Assembly (NCBI RefSeq): GCF_947493765.1
Contig: NZ_CANLSZ010000001.1
Coordinates: 248,001 to 312,000, forward strand
Source of the DNA: an uncultured Arthrobacter sp.
GTDB taxonomy: Bacteria; Actinomycetota; Actinomycetes; Actinomycetales; Micrococcaceae
Length of the DNA stretch: 64,000 bases
Reading direction: 5' to 3'
Shown here: one piece after another, positions 53,873 to 63,891 of the stretch
Position numbering within the stretch: position 1 is the stretch's first letter
Layout of the letters: every line of letters begins with the position of its first letter
The notes under the pieces: model-generated
The model's input: the letters and a program-made list of their open reading frames with translations, nothing else
What the model was told of the DNA's origin: nothing
The model's database searches: none
Made by a program: the position numbers and the translations under genes

Positions 53873-56161
53873 CTAGTCGGAGTCCTTGGAGCCCAGCGTG
53901 GTCTTCTGGACCTGCATCAGGAACTCCACGTTGGACTGCGTCTCCCGGATCTTGTTGGTGAGCAGCTCCAGTGCCTGCTGGGTCTCGAGACCCGACAGCA
54001 CGCGGCGCAGCTTCCACATGATCTTGACCTCGTCGGGCGAGAGGAGATTCTCCTCGCGCCGTGTGCCGGAGGCATTGACGTCGACGGCGGGGAAGATCCG
54101 CTTGTCCGCGAGATTGCGGGAGAGGCGGAGCTCCATGTTGCCGGTGCCCTTGAACTCCTCGAAGATGACCTCGTCCATCTTGGACCCGGTCTCCACGAGC
54201 GCCGTGGCGAGAATGGTCAGCGAACCACCGTTCTCGATGTTGCGCGCCGCACCGAAGAAGCGCTTGGGCGGGTAGAGCGCCGCGGAATCGACGCCGCCGG
54301 AGAGGATCCGTCCCGACGCCGGAGCGGCCAGGTTGTAGGCCCGCCCCAGGCGCGTCATCGAGTCCAGGAGCACGACCACGTCCATGCCCATCTCCACGAG
54401 GCGCTTGGCGCGCTCGATGGAGAGTTCGGCGACGGTGGTGTGATCGTCCGCGGGGCGGTCGAAGGTCGAGGCGATGACCTCACCCTTGACCGTGCGCTGC
54501 ATGTCGGTGACTTCCTCGGGGCGTTCGTCCACCAGGACCATCATGAGGTGCACCTCAGGATTGTTGATCGTGATGGCGTTCGCGATCGCCTGCAGGATGA
54601 GCGTCTTGCCGGCCTTGGGCGGGGAGACGATCAGACCGCGCTGGCCCTTGCCGATCGGCGCCACGAGATCGATCACGCGGGGACCGATCTTCTTCGGGTC
54701 CGTCTCGAGGCGCAGACGGTCCGAGGGGTACAGGGGCACGAGCTTCGAGAACTCCACGCGGTCCGTGAGCTCCTCCGCCGGTTTGCCGTTCACCGAGGTG
54801 ACGCGGACCAGGGCGTTGAACTTCTGGCGTGTGCTGGCCTGGGTCTCGCCCTCGCGGGGAGCGCGGATGGCTCCCACGACGGCGTCGCCCTTGCGCAGAC
54901 CGTGCTTCTTGACCTGCGCGAGCGAGACGTAGACGTCGTTGGGGCCCGGCAGGTAGCCGGAGGTGCGGACGAAGGCGTAGCTCTCGAGGATGTCGAGGAT
55001 GCCCGCGACGGGCAGCAGGACGTCGTCCTCGGTGACCTCGACGTCGTCGACGTCGGGGTTCTGGTTGCGCCCGCGCCGGCGGTCGTTGCGCTCGTTGCGG
55101 TCACGGAACCGGCTGTTGCGGTCCTCGGAGGAGTTCCCGCCGCGGTTGGACCGGTTGCGCCGGTTGCGGCCGCGACCCTCGTCGTCGTTCGAGGAGTTCG
55201 ACCGGTTGTCGTTCCGGTTGTCACTCCGGTTGTCACTGCGCGAGCCGTCGTTCCGGTTGTCACTGCGCGAGCCGTCGTTCCGGTTGTCACTGCGCGAGCC
55301 GTCGTTCCGGTTGTCGTTCCGGTTGTCACTGCGCGAGCCGTCGTTCCGGTTGTCGTTCCGGTTGTCACTGCGCGAGCTGTCGTTACGCCCGCCGTCGTTG
55401 GCGGCGTCGTCCCCTGCCGGGCTGGTGCCCGCGGTGCCGGACGAGGAGTCGTCCCGCCCGTTGCGTGAGCGGCTGCGCCGATCGCCCCGGCCCTCGGACG
55501 ACGCGGACTGGGCGTCGGTCGAGGCAGCGTTCTGCCCGCCGTCCCTGCCTGCGCTCTCGGAGCCGTCCTGGGCATCACCCTGGTCCGCCTGGGAGTCGGC
55601 GCGATCCTCGCCCCGACGGTTCCGGCGGTTGCGCGAGGGCCGACCTCCGGCGTCGCGGTCGGTGCGGTCCTGCTGCTCGCCGGCCGGGGCCGAGACGTCC
55701 GCGTCCGCCGTGTGGCTCTCGGTCGAACCGTCTCCCGTTCCGGCCTCGCCCGTGGACACCACACCGTCACTGCCTGCGCGGCGATTCCGGTTCCGGGTGC
55801 GCGGCTGGCGCTCCGCCGGAGCGGACTGCCCGCCGCCGGACCGGTCTTCCCCGGAGGCGTCCGCGGCGGCAGGAGCCTCGGATGCCGGCTTCTCCGCCGC
55901 GACCTTGGCCGTGTCGGCACCGCGTGCGCCGGAGCTCTTCTGACGGTCCGCCACGGCTCCACCGCGCTGGTGGTCGGAGATCGCGGAGACGAGATCGCTC
56001 TTGCGCATCCTCGATCCGCCGGTGATGCCGAGTTGACCGGCAAGAGCCTGCAGTTGTGCGAGTTTCAGGCCGGCAAGGCCGCTGCTCTTGGAAGCTGGTG
56101 CGCCGTCTGCTGCAGCGTCTTGGGTGGCCACACCTGGTAACAGGTCGGTGGTGTCAGTCAC
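53873..56161 (-). CDS. rho: Transcription termination factor Rho
   Basis: Hexameric RNA helicase that ends transcription. The 762-residue chain is ~340 longer than E. coli Rho. Layout: Rho N-terminal SAP-like domain (~34-70, LAQLQALAGQLGITGGSRMRKSDL), a ~300-residue insertion rich in Asn, Arg, Asp, Ser and Gly, then the RNA-binding domain (VAGILDILESYAFVRTSGYL, ~380-430) and the RecA-like motor with SPPKAGKT (~510). Such insertions are typical of Actinobacteria and let Rho bind structured GC-rich RNA; phase separation has been discussed for related proteins. The insertion holds a tandem repeat of DNRNDGSRS. The GTG at 56161 is preceded by AAGGA. Confidence 0.97.
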   Translation of the reverse strand: MTDTTDLLPGVATQDAAADGAPASKSSGLAGLKLAQLQALAGQLGITGGSRMRKSDLVSAISDHQRGGAVADRQKSSGARGADTAKVAAEKPASEAPAAADASGEDRSGGGQSAPAERQPRTRNRNRRAGSDGVVSTGEAGTGDGSTESHTADADVSAPAGEQQDRTDRDAGGRPSRNRRNRRGEDRADSQADQGDAQDGSESAGRDGGQNAASTDAQSASSEGRGDRRSRSRNGRDDSSSGTAGTSPAGDDAANDGGRNDSSRSDNRNDNRNDGSRSDNRNDNRNDGSRSDNRNDGSRSDNRNDGSRSDNRSDNRNDNRSNSSNDDEGRGRNRRNRSNRGGNSSEDRNSRFRDRNERNDRRRGRNQNPDVDDVEVTEDDVLLPVAGILDILESYAFVRTSGYLPGPNDVYVSLAQVKKHGLRKGDAVVGAIRAPREGETQASTRQKFNALVRVTSVNGKPAEELTDRVEFSKLVPLYPSDRLRLETDPKKIGPRVIDLVAPIGKGQRGLIVSPPKAGKTLILQAIANAITINNPEVHLMMVLVDERPEEVTDMQRTVKGEVIASTFDRPADDHTTVAELSIERAKRLVEMGMDVVVLLDSMTRLGRAYNLAAPASGRILSGGVDSAALYPPKRFFGAARNIENGGSLTILATALVETGSKMDEVIFEEFKGTGNMELRLSRNLADKRIFPAVDVNASGTRREENLLSPDEVKIMWKLRRVLSGLETQQALELLTNKIRETQSNVEFLMQVQKTTLGSKDSD
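55200..55390 (-). repeat. 27-bp tandem repeat in the rho insertion
   Basis: About five to six imperfect copies of a 27-bp unit, some truncated to a 12-bp sub-unit, encode DNRNDGSRS and DNRN repeats. All changes keep the reading frame. Copy number probably differs between strains. Confidence 0.85.
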
Positions 56162-56509
56162 GAAGGATCCTTCCCCCTCGTCGGGCGGCCATCAGATCGG
56201 TGGTCCGCGGTGGTGTGCCCGTGCCGCTGTGCGGAGTGGGCGGCCGGTGATGGTCCGGCGTCGGCTGTGTACTGGGAGCCTGAGGATGTCCGCGTGCGGC
56301 AGCCCTGAGAGCCGCGCACGAGAAAAAGATCGGAGGCTACACCGAGGTGGGCAACTGCTGAAGGGGAGCTGCAGTGGTGCGGCGGTCTTCAGAGGACGGC
56401 CAGATCAGCAGGAGCACACGATGTCCGGTGGACGACGAGCGTCATCACGACGCCGGTGCCCGGGAACACGGTAGGACCGAGGGGCGCACGCTGTGCGCCG
56501 GAACGATCT
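56162..56509. other. 348-base gene-free region: rho leader and thrB 3' flank
   Basis: No convincing gene. Going along the minus strand it holds the thrB hairpin (56499-56483), about 140 bases without a clear signal, and a candidate rho -10 TAGCCT (56339-56334) with TTCAGC 17 bases upstream as a weak -35. That promoter would give a rho leader of ~165 bases. A long leader agrees with known autoregulation of rho, but no leader peptide with a ribosome-binding site or defined structure was seen. Confidence 0.5.
56483..56499 (-). terminator. Hairpin after thrB
   Basis: Perfect 7-bp stem (GGCGCAC/GTGCGCC) with a 3-base loop, starting 11 bases after the thrB stop; no T-tract. Likely the end of the argS/lysA/hom/thrC/thrB transcript. 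Confidence 0.5.
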
Positions 56510-57499
56510 CTACCCTTGGTGCACCTCCACATTAGCACCTTCCCGCTCCACCGCGAGCCTGATAATCCGCCAGTCGCTCGGCGTTTCGTCCTGCTCCAGC
56601 AACGCCCGCAGGGCGTCCTCCGCCGCGCGCGCATCGGACTCGCCCACGGCGAGGGTCAGGACGCTCGGGCCGGCGCCCGAGATGGTGCTGGCGAAGCCCT
56701 CCGCACGCATCCCGCGCATCAGGGTGGCGCTGGGCAGCATCGCCGGCGCGCGGAAGTCCTGGTGGAGTGCGTCCTGCGTCGCGGCCGGGAGCAGCGACGG
56801 ATCGGCTCCGAGGGCATGGATGAGCAGGGCTGCGCGGCCCGCGTTGGCGGCAGCACTGCGGTGGGAGACCGATGTGGGCAGCAGCGCCCTCGCGCTCTCC
56901 GTGGACAGCGCGGTGTCCGGGACGGCGAGGACCGGGACGATGTCCGGGTGCACGTCCACCCGGGTGCTGTGGTACACCCGGCCGCTCTCCCACGAGATGG
57001 CGAGCGAGCCCAGCAGCGCCGGGGCCACGTTGTCGGGGTGGCCCTCGAGGGACGCGGCCCACTGCAGCAGCTGGGCCGGCGCGAAACGCTCCCCCGCGGG
57101 CAGCAGCGCGTTCCCCGCCAGGACCCCGGCGACGATGGCCGCCGCCGACGACCCGAGCCCCCGGCCGTGCGGGATGACGTTGAGCGTGTCGAGTTCGAGA
57201 CCGTCCGCTCGGTACCCGGCCCGCTGCAGCGTACTGATCAGCGAAGCCGCCACGAGGTGCGTCCCGTCCGTCGGCAGGCCGTCGACACCCTCGCCCTCGG
57301 AGCGGACCAGGACCGTCCCGGAGGCGGAGGTACGCACGCGCACGGTGTCGTGGAGCGTCAGCGCGAGACCGAGGGCGTCGAAACCCGGCCCCAGATTCGC
57401 ACTCGTGGCGGGCGCCCTGACGGCGATATCCTGTCCGGCCTCCACGGCGGGCAGGGCGAGGACGTCCGGCAGCACCGGTACGGCAGGCAGGCGGGCCAT
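56510..57499 (-). CDS. thrB: Homoserine kinase
   Basis: Phosphorylates homoserine for threonine synthesis. A 329-residue GHMP kinase with the N-terminal PATSANLGPGFD block (~30-41), the ATP loop PHGRGLGSSAAAI (~110-122) and the C-terminal ISGAGPSVLTL (~272). All are intact. The ATG at 57499 lies 1 base after the thrC stop; a longer frame to 57574 overlaps thrC and is not needed. Last gene of the threonine operon. Confidence 0.96.
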   Translation of the reverse strand: MARLPAVPVLPDVLALPAVEAGQDIAVRAPATSANLGPGFDALGLALTLHDTVRVRTSASGTVLVRSEGEGVDGLPTDGTHLVAASLISTLQRAGYRADGLELDTLNVIPHGRGLGSSAAAIVAGVLAGNALLPAGERFAPAQLLQWAASLEGHPDNVAPALLGSLAISWESGRVYHSTRVDVHPDIVPVLAVPDTALSTESARALLPTSVSHRSAAANAGRAALLIHALGADPSLLPAATQDALHQDFRAPAMLPSATLMRGMRAEGFASTISGAGPSVLTLAVGESDARAAEDALRALLEQDETPSDWRIIRLAVEREGANVEVHQG

Positions 57500-57500
57500 C

Positions 57501-58604
57501 TCAGTCCTCGAGACCGAGGGCCGCGGCCACGCTGACGACGTCGAACTCCACCTTGGTGGGTTGGATGTCGGCACCGTCCGCCGTCCGGAGGGCCCACTGC
57601 GGGTCCTTCAGGCCGTGCCCGGTGACGGTGATGACGATCGTCTTGCCCGTGGGGACCTTGCCCTCGGCGTGCTTCTTGATGAGGCCGGCGACCCCCGCGG
57701 CGGAAGCCGGCTCCACGAAGACCCCTTCGCGGGCGGACAGCCAGCGGTGCGCGTCGAGGATCTCCTCGTCGCTCACGGCCTCGATGAGTCCCCCGGAGTC
57801 GTCGCGGGCGGCGACGGCGAAGTCCCAGGAGGCGGGGTTCCCGATGCGGATGGCGGTCGCGATGGTGTCCGGCTCGGTGACGGGGTGACCCTTGACCAGG
57901 GGCGAGGCCCCTTCGGCCTGGAAGCCCCACATGATCGGGGTGCGCGTGGCGACGGGGGCTAGCTCACCGTGGTGCATGGAGGCGTACGGCGCGGCGTACT
58001 CCCTGTACCCCTTCCAGTACGCACTGATGTTCCCCGCATTGCCGACGGGCATCAGGTGGTAGTCGGGTGCGTCGCCGAGGGTGTCCACCACCTCGAAGGC
58101 CGCCGTCTTCTGCCCCTCGAGCCGCGCCGGGTTCACGGAGTTCACGAGGAAGACCGGGTAGGACTCCGCGAGCTTGCGTGCCACGTCGAGGCAGTTGTCG
58201 AAGTTGCCGTCCACCTGGAGGAGCTGCGCGCCGTGGGCGATGGCCTGGCTGAGCTTGCCCATCGAGATCTTGCCGTCCGGGACGAGCACCGCGCAGGTGA
58301 TACCCGCCTGGGTGGCGTAGGCCGCGGCGGACGCCGAGGTGTTGCCGGTGGAGGCGCACACCACCGCCTTGGCGCCGGCGGCGACGGCCGCCGTCATCGC
58401 CATGGTCATGCCGCGGTCCTTGAAGGACCCCGTGGGGTTCATGCCCTCCACCTTGAGGTGGACGCTGCACCCGGTGAGCTCGGACAGGTGGCGCGCGTAC
58501 ACGAGCGGCGTGCCGCCCTCACCGAGCGTGATCACCTCCGTGGCGTCGGTGACCGGCAGGCGTTCGGCGTATTCGCGGATGACTCCGCGCCACTGGTGGG
58601 CCAC
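57501..58604 (-). CDS. thrC: Threonine synthase
   Basis: PLP enzyme converting phosphohomoserine to threonine. The 367-residue protein shows TGSFKDRGM with the PLP lysine Lys62, [14 protein letters not shown] (phosphate-binding, ~85-98) and the [14 protein letters not shown] block (~188-201). It belongs to the shorter class of threonine synthase. The GTG start is directly adjacent to the hom stop (TAAGTG), so translation is coupled. Confidence 0.96.
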   Translation of the reverse strand: MAHQWRGVIREYAERLPVTDATEVITLGEGGTPLVYARHLSELTGCSVHLKVEGMNPTGSFKDRGMTMAMTAAVAAGAKAVVCASTGNTSASAAAYATQAGITCAVLVPDGKISMGKLSQAIAHGAQLLQVDGNFDNCLDVARKLAESYPVFLVNSVNPARLEGQKTAAFEVVDTLGDAPDYHLMPVGNAGNISAYWKGYREYAAPYASMHHGELAPVATRTPIMWGFQAEGASPLVKGHPVTEPDTIATAIRIGNPASWDFAVAARDDSGGLIEAVSDEEILDAHRWLSAREGVFVEPASAAGVAGLIKKHAEGKVPTGKTIVITVTGHGLKDPQWALRTADGADIQPTKVEFDVVSVAAALGLED

Positions 58605-59936
58605 TTAGATTCCCTCTACTCGAAGAACGGATGAGACGGCGGTGATGACCTCGAGCTCGGCGACCTGCCGCACGGTGGCTGCCAGGGATGCCTCGACGCC
58701 CCGGTGCGTGACGATGCGCAGCTCGGCCGTGGTGGAGCCGTGGGGCCCGCCCTGCCGGATCCGCTGGCGCATGGTCTCGATGGAGACCCCGTTGGCCGCG
58801 AAGATCTGGGCGATCCGCGCGAGGACGCCGGGTTCGTCGACCACCTGCAGGGCGATGCAGTAGCTCGTGCGCACGGCGTCGATGCCGAGGGCCGGCACCT
58901 GGGCGGTGGTCGTCTCCGTGCGGCCCGGTCCCCCGAGGACCCTGCGGCGCGCGGCACTCACGACGTCTCCCAGGACGGCGGAGGCGGTGGGCGTGCCCCC
59001 GGCGCCCTGCCCGTAGAACATGAGCTCGCCGGCGTTCTCCGCCTCCACGAAGACGGCGTTGAAGGCCCCGTGCACCGCCGCCAGCGGGTGGGTGCGCGGC
59101 AGCAGGGTGGGGTGCACGCGGACACCGATCCCCTCGGTACCGGACGGATCGGTGAGCAGTTCCGCGATGGCGAGCAGCTTGATGACGTAGCCGTCCTCCG
59201 CCGCGGCGGCGATGTCGTCGGCCGTGACGGACGTGATGCCCTCGCAGGAGACGTCCTCGAGGGCGAAGCGCGTGTGGAAGGACAGGGACGCGAGGATGGC
59301 GGCCTTGGCCGCGGCGTCGTGGCCCTCGATGTCGGCCGTGGGGTCCGCCTCCGCGTACCCGAGGTCCTGCGCCGCCTGCAGCGCGTCGGCGAACTGGGCC
59401 CCCGTGGAGTCCATCTGGTCGAGGACGTAGTTCGTGGTGCCGTTGACGATGCCGAGGACACGCGTGATGCGGTCCCCGGAGAGGCTGTCGCGGATGGGGC
59501 GGAGGATGGGGATGGCACCGGCGACGGCGGCCTCGTAGGACAGCTGCACCCCTGCCGCGTCGGCCTGCTCGTAGAGCTCCGGACCGTCCAGGGCCAGCAG
59601 CGCCTTGTTGCCGCTCACCACCGCGGCGCCGTGCGCGATGGCGCGCAGGATCAGCGACTTGGCCGGCTCGATCCCGCCCATGAGTTCGATGACGATGTCC
59701 GCGTCCGCGACGAGCGCGTCGGCGTCCGTGGTGAGGAGCCCGTCGGGCAGCTCGACGTCGCGCTCGGCGTCGAGGCTGCGGACGGCCACACCGACGAGGT
59801 CGAGCCGGGCGCCCGCGCGGCCGGCGAGGTCGTCGGCGTCGTCGAGGAGGATGCGGGCCACCTGCGAACCGACCGTGCCGCAGCCGAGCAGGGCCACGCG
59901 GAGCGCTCCTGCGGAAGATGGTGCTGGAGTGGTCAT
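58605..59936 (-). CDS. hom: Homoserine dehydrogenase
   Basis: Reduces aspartate semialdehyde to homoserine at the branch to threonine and methionine. The 443-residue protein has the NAD(P)-binding LGCGTVGSQVA (17-27), a catalytic domain with GIVNGTTNYVLDQM (~165-178) and GYAEADPTADIEGHDA (~195-210) and a C-terminal ACT domain (~355-440) that typically gives threonine feedback inhibition. It overlaps lysA by 4 bases (ATGA). Complete. Confidence 0.97.
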   Translation of the reverse strand: MTTPAPSSAGALRVALLGCGTVGSQVARILLDDADDLAGRAGARLDLVGVAVRSLDAERDVELPDGLLTTDADALVADADIVIELMGGIEPAKSLILRAIAHGAAVVSGNKALLALDGPELYEQADAAGVQLSYEAAVAGAIPILRPIRDSLSGDRITRVLGIVNGTTNYVLDQMDSTGAQFADALQAAQDLGYAEADPTADIEGHDAAAKAAILASLSFHTRFALEDVSCEGITSVTADDIAAAAEDGYVIKLLAIAELLTDPSGTEGIGVRVHPTLLPRTHPLAAVHGAFNAVFVEAENAGELMFYGQGAGGTPTASAVLGDVVSAARRRVLGGPGRTETTTAQVPALGIDAVRTSYCIALQVVDEPGVLARIAQIFAANGVSIETMRQRIRQGGPHGSTTAELRIVTHRGVEASLAATVRQVAELEVITAVSSVLRVEGI

Positions 59937-61489
59937 GGGCGTGCGTCTCCTGGATCGGTGGCGGGTTCGCGCTGGACGTCCCTGCGGAACAGGTCGTCCT
60001 CGGTCTCACCGCGGACGATCAGCCGGGCGACGCCGTCGGCCACCGCGACGACGGGTGGGCGCGTCAGGTAGTTGTAGTTGCTCGCGAGCACCCAGCAGTA
60101 GGCGCCGGTGCCGGGAACGGCGAGGAGGTCGCCGGCTCCCGTGTCCTCCGGGAGGTAGGCGTCACGGACCACGATGTCGCCGCTCTCGCAGTGCTTGCCC
60201 ACCACGCGGGAGAGCACCGGGGCGGCCTCGGGCGGGCGCGAGGCCAGGACGGCGGAGTAGTCCGCCCCGTACAGCACAGGGCGGGCGTTGTCGCTCATAC
60301 CGCCGTCCACCGACACGTACCTGCGCGGATGGGTGGCGGGCGCCCCCTGGCCCTGCTCGCTCGCGGCGGCGTCCACGCGCACGGTCTTCGTGGTGCCCGC
60401 GGTGTACAGGGTGAAGGTGGTGGGGCCCACGATCGCCCGTCCGGGCTCGATCGAGATGCGCGGCACGGCAAGGCCCAGCTCGCGGCAGGTGGAACCGACG
60501 ACGCCGGCCATGGCCCGGGCGATCTCGGCCGGCGGGCGCGGCTCGTCCGCCTCGGTGTAGGCGATGCCGTAGCCACCGCCGAGATCGAGCTCGGGCAGTT
60601 CGACGCCGTGCCGGTCGCGGACGGCGGCGAGGAACCCCAGGAGCCGTTGCGCCGCGAGCTCGAAGCCCTCGGGCTCGAAGATCTGCGATCCGATGTGGCA
60701 GTGCACCCCGAGCAGTTCGATGCCTGGGTGCGCGAGGGCGTCGGCGACGGCGCGCTGCGCGGGGGACGTGCCGCCGCCGTCGGCCGGGCCGCGACCGGCC
60801 GGCGTATCGCTTGCCGTGTCGGTCGGCGCATCGGCCGGCACATCGGCGGCCAGGGACAGACCGAACTTCTGGTCCTCGTGGGCCGTCGCGATGAACTCGT
60901 GCGTGTGGGCGTGGACACCGGGGGTGAGGCGGAGCATGACGTTGGCGATCCGGCCGCGCTGCACCGCGAGATCGCCCACGAGGGCCACCTCCTGCAGACT
61001 GTCGACGACGATCCGTCCCAGTCCGGCGTCGATGGCCCGGGTGATCTCGGCGGCCGACTTGTTGTTGCCGTGCAGCCCGAGCCGGTGACCGGGTATGCCT
61101 GCGCGCAACGCGACGGCCAGCTCACCGCCCGAGCACGTGTCGAGGCCGAGGCCTTCCTCCCGGACCCAGTGCGCCACCTCGGTGCACAGGAAGGACTTGC
61201 CCGCGTAGAAGACGTCCACCCCGTCGCAGAGTTCACGGAAGGCGTTGTCGAACGCGTCACGGAAAGTGCGCGCGCGGGCGCGGAAGTCCCGCTCGGAGAC
61301 GACGAACAGCGGTGTGCCGTACTGCTGCGCGAGTTCGGTGACACTGACGCCGTCGATCCGCAGGACGCCGTCGTCGCCGCGCTCCACGTCCTCGGCCCAC
61401 AGCTTCGCGTCGAGTCGTGACGGATCCTCGGGGACGCTGAGCCAGGCGGGGGCGAGCGGTGACGCCGCCGCGGAGGCGGTCACCCTCAC
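59933..61489 (-). CDS. lysA: Diaminopimelate decarboxylase
   Basis: Last step of lysine synthesis, also consuming the DAP pool. The 518-residue PLP protein has the cofactor lysine Lys98 in [19 protein letters not shown] (~140), the [12 protein letters not shown] region and [14 protein letters not shown] near the C terminus. It is ~60 residues longer than many homologues because of an Asp/Ala/Pro/Thr/Gly-rich insertion (~205-235) and a shorter insert near 355. GTG 61489 overlaps the argS stop (GTGA); a second GTG at 61483 is possible. The frame extends to 62287 within argS, which is a shadow. Confidence 0.94.
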   Translation of the reverse strand: MRVTASAAASPLAPAWLSVPEDPSRLDAKLWAEDVERGDDGVLRIDGVSVTELAQQYGTPLFVVSERDFRARARTFRDAFDNAFRELCDGVDVFYAGKSFLCTEVAHWVREEGLGLDTCSGGELAVALRAGIPGHRLGLHGNNKSAAEITRAIDAGLGRIVVDSLQEVALVGDLAVQRGRIANVMLRLTPGVHAHTHEFIATAHEDQKFGLSLAADVPADAPTDTASDTPAGRGPADGGGTSPAQRAVADALAHPGIELLGVHCHIGSQIFEPEGFELAAQRLLGFLAAVRDRHGVELPELDLGGGYGIAYTEADEPRPPAEIARAMAGVVGSTCRELGLAVPRISIEPGRAIVGPTTFTLYTAGTTKTVRVDAAASEQGQGAPATHPRRYVSVDGGMSDNARPVLYGADYSAVLASRPPEAAPVLSRVVGKHCESGDIVVRDAYLPEDTGAGDLLAVPGTGAYCWVLASNYNYLTRPPVVAVADGVARLIVRGETEDDLFRRDVQREPATDPGDARP

Positions 61490-63135
61490 ATCCGCTCCGG
61501 GGCGGAGACGCCGAGCAGGGTCAGGCCGTTCGCGAGGACCTGCTGCGTCGCATTGTTGAGCCAGAGCCGTGAGCGGTGGACGTCCTCCACCGGTTCGTCG
61601 CGGAGCGGCGCGATGCGGCAGGCGTCGTACCAGCGGTGATAGGTCCCGGCGATGACCTCGAGATGACGGGCCACGCGGTGCGGTTCCCGGAACGCCGCGG
61701 CCTGCGCCACGACGCCGGGGAACTGGCCGAGGGCCGCGAGCAGTTCGCCCTCCGTGGGGTGACTCAGCGAGGCGGCGTCGAACGCACTGGTGTCCACGCC
61801 CGCGGAGACGGCATTGCGGGCGACGGCGTGGGTGCGCGCGTGGGCGTACTGCACGTAGAACACGGGATTCTCGTTGGTGTGCCGGGTGAGCAGATCCAGA
61901 TCGATGTCGATGTTCGAATCGGCCGAGAAGCGGGCCAGGGTGTAGCGCGCGGCGTCCACGCCGACGGCGTCGACCAGGTCCTCGAGCGTCACCACGGTTC
62001 CTGCGCGCTTCGACATCCGCACCGACGCGCCGTCCCTGACCAGATTCACCAGCTGACCGATCAGCACCTCGACGGCGTCGGGATCGTCTCCCAGTGCCGC
62101 GGCTGCGGCCTTGAGCCGGGCGACGTACCCGTGGTGGTCCGCCCCCAGCATGATGATGTTGAGATCGAAGCCCCGACGACGCTTGTTGACGAAGTACCCG
62201 ATATCGCCCGCGATGTACGCCGGGGAACCGTCGGACTTGATGACCACGCGGTCGCGATCGTCGCCGAAGTCCGTCGACCTCAGCCACCAGGCGCCGTCCT
62301 CGAGGTACAGATTCCCGGAGGCCTTCAGCTGGTCCAGCAGTCCTTCCACGAAGTTGTCCTGGAACAGGGAGTGCTCGTGGAAGTAGACGTCGAAGTCGAC
62401 GCCGAAGTCGTGCAGCGACGCCTTGATGTCACCGAACATCGCATCGACGCCCAGTGCGCGGAAGCGCTCGATGGCCTCGTCCCGCTCGAGATCCAGGATG
62501 CCCGGTTCCGCCGCGAGGACCCGCTGGGCGATGTCGACGATGTACTGGCCCGCGTAGCCGTCCTCCGGTGCGCCCTGACCCGTCGCCGACGCGTACAGCG
62601 AGCGCGCGAACCGTTCGGTCTGGGCGCCGTGGTCGTTGAAGTAGTACTCCCGCGTCACACTGGCACCCTGGGACTGGAGGATGCGGGCCAGGGCATCCCC
62701 CACGGCCGCCCAGCGCGTGCCACCGATGTGGATGGGGCCGGTGGGGTTGGCGGAGACGAACTCCAGATTGATCTTCTGACCCGCGAGCGCGTCGTTCGTC
62801 CCGTAGGCCGGGCCGGCCTCGACGATGGTGCGCGCGAGCTCGCCGGCGGCACCGACGTCGAGCGTGATGTTCAGGAAACCGGGGCCGGCGATGTCGACGC
62901 TCTTGACGCCGTCGATCCCCGCCAGGCGAGCACTGAGCAGCTGCGCGAACTCGCGCGGATTCATCCCCGCCTTCTTGCCGAGCTGCAGGGCGATGTTCGT
63001 GGCCCAGTCGCCGTGCTCGCGATTCTTCGGTCGCTCCACGCGGACCTCCGAGGGCAGCTCGATGCTGATGTCGCCGGCGTCGACGGCGGCCCGGAGGCAT
63101 GCGGAGATGGCTGAGGAAAGTTCATCGGGAGTCAC
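61486..63135 (-). CDS. argS: Arginyl-tRNA synthetase
   Basis: Class I aminoacyl-tRNA synthetase. The 549-residue protein has an N-terminal domain with [19 protein letters not shown], the HIGH-type motif HIGG at 136-139 ([11 protein letters not shown]), the KMSKS-type VRMSKRAGT and a C-terminal helical anticodon domain. The GTG at 63135 follows TATGCT by 6 bases; that spacer, GGAGGA, is also a good ribosome-binding site. First gene of an argS-lysA-hom-thrC-thrB operon with overlapping or adjacent ends throughout. Confidence 0.96.
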   Translation of the reverse strand: MTPDELSSAISACLRAAVDAGDISIELPSEVRVERPKNREHGDWATNIALQLGKKAGMNPREFAQLLSARLAGIDGVKSVDIAGPGFLNITLDVGAAGELARTIVEAGPAYGTNDALAGQKINLEFVSANPTGPIHIGGTRWAAVGDALARILQSQGASVTREYYFNDHGAQTERFARSLYASATGQGAPEDGYAGQYIVDIAQRVLAAEPGILDLERDEAIERFRALGVDAMFGDIKASLHDFGVDFDVYFHEHSLFQDNFVEGLLDQLKASGNLYLEDGAWWLRSTDFGDDRDRVVIKSDGSPAYIAGDIGYFVNKRRRGFDLNIIMLGADHHGYVARLKAAAAALGDDPDAVEVLIGQLVNLVRDGASVRMSKRAGTVVTLEDLVDAVGVDAARYTLARFSADSNIDIDLDLLTRHTNENPVFYVQYAHARTHAVARNAVSAGVDTSAFDAASLSHPTEGELLAALGQFPGVVAQAAAFREPHRVARHLEVIAGTYHRWYDACRIAPLRDEPVEDVHRSRLWLNNATQQVLANGLTLLGVSAPERM

Positions 63136-63141
63136 TCCTCC

Positions 63142-63147
63142 AGCATA
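63142..63147 (-). promoter_or_regulatory. -10 element TATGCT upstream of argS
   Basis: Minus-strand TATGCT, 6 bases (GGAGGA), GTG at 63135. Depending on the true start of transcription it is a leaderless promoter or an element followed by a ribosome-binding site. Confidence 0.45.
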
Positions 63148-63339
63148 GCGGCGCGGCTGCGCGGGGCCGGAGCGCGCGCCCTGCATGACGCACCTCCGGC
63201 TACCGTCCGGGACATCCTCAGGAACGAATGATGTCATGGGACTGTGGCACGACCTGCGCACGAGCACCAGAGCGTCCACGTCCCGCCGCGCGAACCACCG
63301 TCCGCCCGGGCCCGCCAGGTGATGTATCAGGAGCACCCC

Positions 63340-63891
63340 GTGACCAGAACACCCCCGACCGCCGTCCGTCCCGCAGCGCCGACCACGCCGACGTCCGTGT
63401 CGCAGTCCACGCCGCAGTCCGGCGCGCGCTTCCCGCACCACAGGCGCGCCCTCACGATGCTCGCCACCGTGTCGATCCTCGGGGCCGCAGGGTGCGCGGG
63501 AGCGGATGCTCCTGCCGACGACGCCGCCGATCCTGCCTCCGGGGCTCCTTCCGCCGACGCCCCGGCTGCGGCGAAACCCCCCGCCGCCGGACAGGTGTAC
63601 CAGGACGGCGAGTACCGCGAGACCGGCAACTACCAGTCCCCTGCCGGGCCCGAGGAGGTCGGCGTCACACTCACCCTCGAGTCGGACGTGGTGAGTGCCG
63701 TCGAGGTGGAGCCCATGCCGGACAATCCGACCACCAAGGTCTACCAGGAGCGGTTCGCCGGAGGAATCTCCGAGGCGATCGTCGGCAAGAAGCTCGACGA
63801 ACTCTCGGTGGACAGGGTGGCCGGTTCCTCCCTGACCAGTGGCGGCTTCAACGACGCCGCCGACAAGATCAAGAGCGAAGCCCGGCTCTAG
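63340..63891 (+). CDS. FMN-binding domain lipoprotein (flavinylation substrate)
   Basis: A 183-residue secreted protein. A 37-residue basic lead precedes a hydrophobic segment and a lipobox-like GAAGC with Cys52, then an Ala/Asp/Pro-rich linker and a C-terminal FMN-binding domain (~85-183). The domain ends in [13 protein letters not shown], which aligns with the S-G-A-T-x-T motif carrying covalent FMN; the acceptor position is Ser164 where most proteins have Thr. GTG 63340 has AGGAG 6 bases upstream; the longer frame to 63244 lacks this. An ApbE gene begins immediately after the stop, supporting flavinylation. Confidence 0.8.
   Translation: MTRTPPTAVRPAAPTTPTSVSQSTPQSGARFPHHRRALTMLATVSILGAAGCAGADAPADDAADPASGAPSADAPAAAKPPAAGQVYQDGEYRETGNYQSPAGPEEVGVTLTLESDVVSAVEVEPMPDNPTTKVYQERFAGGISEAIVGKKLDELSVDRVAGSSLTSGGFNDAADKIKSEARL

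Noticed and set aside
55200-55390. CRISPR array
   Set aside because: The repeats are contiguous, in frame within rho and code for DNRNDGSRS units; there are no unique spacers.
52454-55468. A 1004-codon open frame on the plus strand
   Set aside because: It is antisense to prfA and rho, which are certain.
56162-56509. A riboswitch or leader peptide gene upstream of rho
   Set aside because: No conserved aptamer pattern and no short open frame with a ribosome-binding site were found; only a promoter candidate and leader remain.
63136-63339. A small gene between argS and the FMN-binding lipoprotein
   Set aside because: The frame from 63244 lacks a ribosome-binding site and only extends the lipoprotein, which has a good start at 63340.
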